Of a DNA stretch of 6,496 bases, positions 6,201-6,496 are shown piece after piece. The position numbers and the translations under genes are program-made. Where the stretch lies: the NCBI GenBank assembly GCA_050743385.1, contig JBOGFJ010000103.1:1-6496 (forward strand), given 5' to 3'. Source of the DNA: JACDBD01 sp050743385 (GTDB lineage Bacteria; Actinomycetota; Acidimicrobiia; IMCC26256; JACDBD01). The notes beneath the pieces are model-generated. The model was not told the origin of the DNA. It saw nothing but the letters and a program-made list of their open reading frames with translations, and searched no databases. Each line of letters opens with the position of its first letter. Position 1 is the stretch's first letter.

Positions 6201-6206
6201 ACTCTA
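6201..6206 (-). promoter_or_regulatory. Candidate -10 element for a leaderless isomerase mRNA
   Basis: On the minus strand TAGAGT (fits TANNNT) lies exactly 7 nt before the A of the ATG at 6193, the spacing expected if transcription begins at the start codon. No ribosome binding site is present between them. Such leaderless transcripts are common in actinobacteria. The -35 region is weak, at best TCAACC. Confidence 0.45.
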
Positions 6207-6244
6207 GGCGCCTCGACTTCGGCGGTTGAGTTCGATCGGCTGCT

Positions 6245-6260
6245 TGTGAGAGGATTCACA
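6245..6260. promoter_or_regulatory. CRP/GlxR-type binding site
   Basis: TGTGA-GAGGAT-TCACA is a perfect match to the CRP-family consensus TGTGA-N6-TCACA, and the arms extend to TTGTGA/TCACAA. It lies in the divergent region, with its centre (6252.5) about 36 nt before the ndh ATG and about 60 nt upstream of the inferred leaderless start of the isomerase gene. At ndh it would probably overlap the core promoter and repress. For the isomerase it would be near the -61.5 position used for class I activation by E. coli CRP. Site identity rests on the consensus alone, and no regulator gene is in view. Confidence 0.6.
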
Positions 6261-6277
6261 AAGTTCCTCCGGGGTGC

Positions 6278-6284
6278 AAGGAGG
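6278..6284 (+). promoter_or_regulatory. Ribosome binding site of the ndh-like gene
   Basis: AAGGAGG lies 4 nt before the ATG at 6289, a strong but close site. Upstream CCTCC (6266-6270) can pair with its GGAGG (6280-6284) across a 9-nt loop, which could lower its accessibility. Confidence 0.7.
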
Positions 6285-6288
6285 CGCG

Positions 6289-6496
6289 ATGAGAATCCTC
6301 GTGAGCGGAGGCGGGTTCGTCGGCACCTACGCCGCGCTGCGCCTCGAGCGGCTCCTGCGCCACACCGGACACGAGCTCGTGCTCGTCAACCCGGAGAACT
6401 TCCTCCAGTACCAGCCCTTCCTCCCCGAGGCGGCCTCGGGCAACATCGAGCCTCGCCACGTCGTCGTGCCGCTGCGCCAGGTCCTCAAGCGCACTC
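6289..6496 (+). CDS. ndh: Type II NADH dehydrogenase-like FAD oxidoreductase, N-terminal part
   Basis: The first 69 codons are present and the gene runs off the right edge. The protein begins MRILVSGGGFVGTY with the dinucleotide-binding motif GxGxxG at residues 7-12 directly at the N-terminus, as in FAD-binding pyridine nucleotide oxidoreductases. ELVLVNPENF (29-38) ends the second strand with an acidic residue (E36) suited to the FAD ribose. YQPFLPEAASG at 41-51 is the NDH-2 version of a conserved segment, followed by IEPRHVVVPLR (53-63). NDH-2 passes electrons from NADH to quinone at the membrane surface without pumping protons. The family is clear from the N-terminus, but the NAD-binding domain and the membrane-anchoring C-terminus lie outside the window. 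Related actinobacterial FAD oxidoreductases of unknown electron acceptor share this start. A strong ribosome binding site supports the ATG, and a CRP-type palindrome lies just upstream. Confidence 0.82.
   Translation, partial: MRILVSGGGFVGTYAALRLERLLRHTGHELVLVNPENFLQYQPFLPEAASGNIEPRHVVVPLRQVLKRT

Noticed and set aside
6194..6259. Longer in-frame start for the isomerase-like protein at 6259
   Set aside because: The extra 22 residues are unlike the family and lie over the CRP-type site and the -10-like element. The ATG at 6193 aligns with the known enzyme's first residue.
1..6496. RNA genes, CRISPR arrays, insertion sequences or prophage genes
   Set aside because: I saw no tRNA-like cloverleaf, regularly spaced repeats, transposase or integrase motifs or terminal inverted repeats on either strand.

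Overview
This window is GC-rich, GC3-biased DNA with short intergenic gaps, frequent strong Shine-Dalgarno sites and actinobacterial protein families: a FadD19-type acyl-CoA ligase, an AbiEi/DUF559 fusion and an actinobacterial NDH-2. The source is most likely a high-GC actinobacterium. An Acidimicrobiia-like lineage would fit, but that is an impression from the protein style and has no marker gene behind it. No rRNA, tRNA, CRISPR array, transposase or phage gene is visible.

Layout. Positions 1-200 hold the 3' end of an unidentified plus-strand gene. A 7-bp-stem hairpin (239-255) follows in the 75-nt gap. Next is a plus-strand pair 10 nt apart, probably one transcript: an acyl-CoA synthetase closely resembling mycobacterial FadD19 (276-1898) and a DUF255/YyaL-type thioredoxin-fold plus (alpha/alpha)6-barrel protein (1909-3957). 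Three minus-strand genes then converge on this pair: an AbiEi-type winged-helix plus DUF559 nuclease-fold protein (3992-4936), an unrecognised 221-residue protein (5059-5724) and a small ketosteroid-isomerase-like protein (5804-6193). At the right edge a type II NADH dehydrogenase-like gene starts on the plus strand (6289 onward, truncated), divergent from the isomerase gene.

How the parts may work together. The acyl-CoA ligase and the isomerase-like protein both belong to families used in sterol or steroid catabolism. The isomerase keeps the Tyr14 and Asp38 positions of the bacterial enzyme and has Glu at the Asp99 position. They sit on opposite strands about 4 kb apart, so a shared pathway is only a hypothesis. 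The 95-nt divergent region between the isomerase and ndh carries a perfect CRP/GlxR-type palindrome (TGTGA-N6-TCACA, 6245-6260), and the isomerase gene has a -10-like hexamer placed as in a leaderless promoter. The DUF559 gene is bracketed by two 34-nt copies (28/34 identical) of a direct repeat that folds into a hairpin. One copy forms the 3' end of the gene and the other lies just upstream of its ribosome binding site. I see no convincing novel multi-gene system. The repeat-bracketed DUF559 gene and the CRP-type site are the parts most worth following up.
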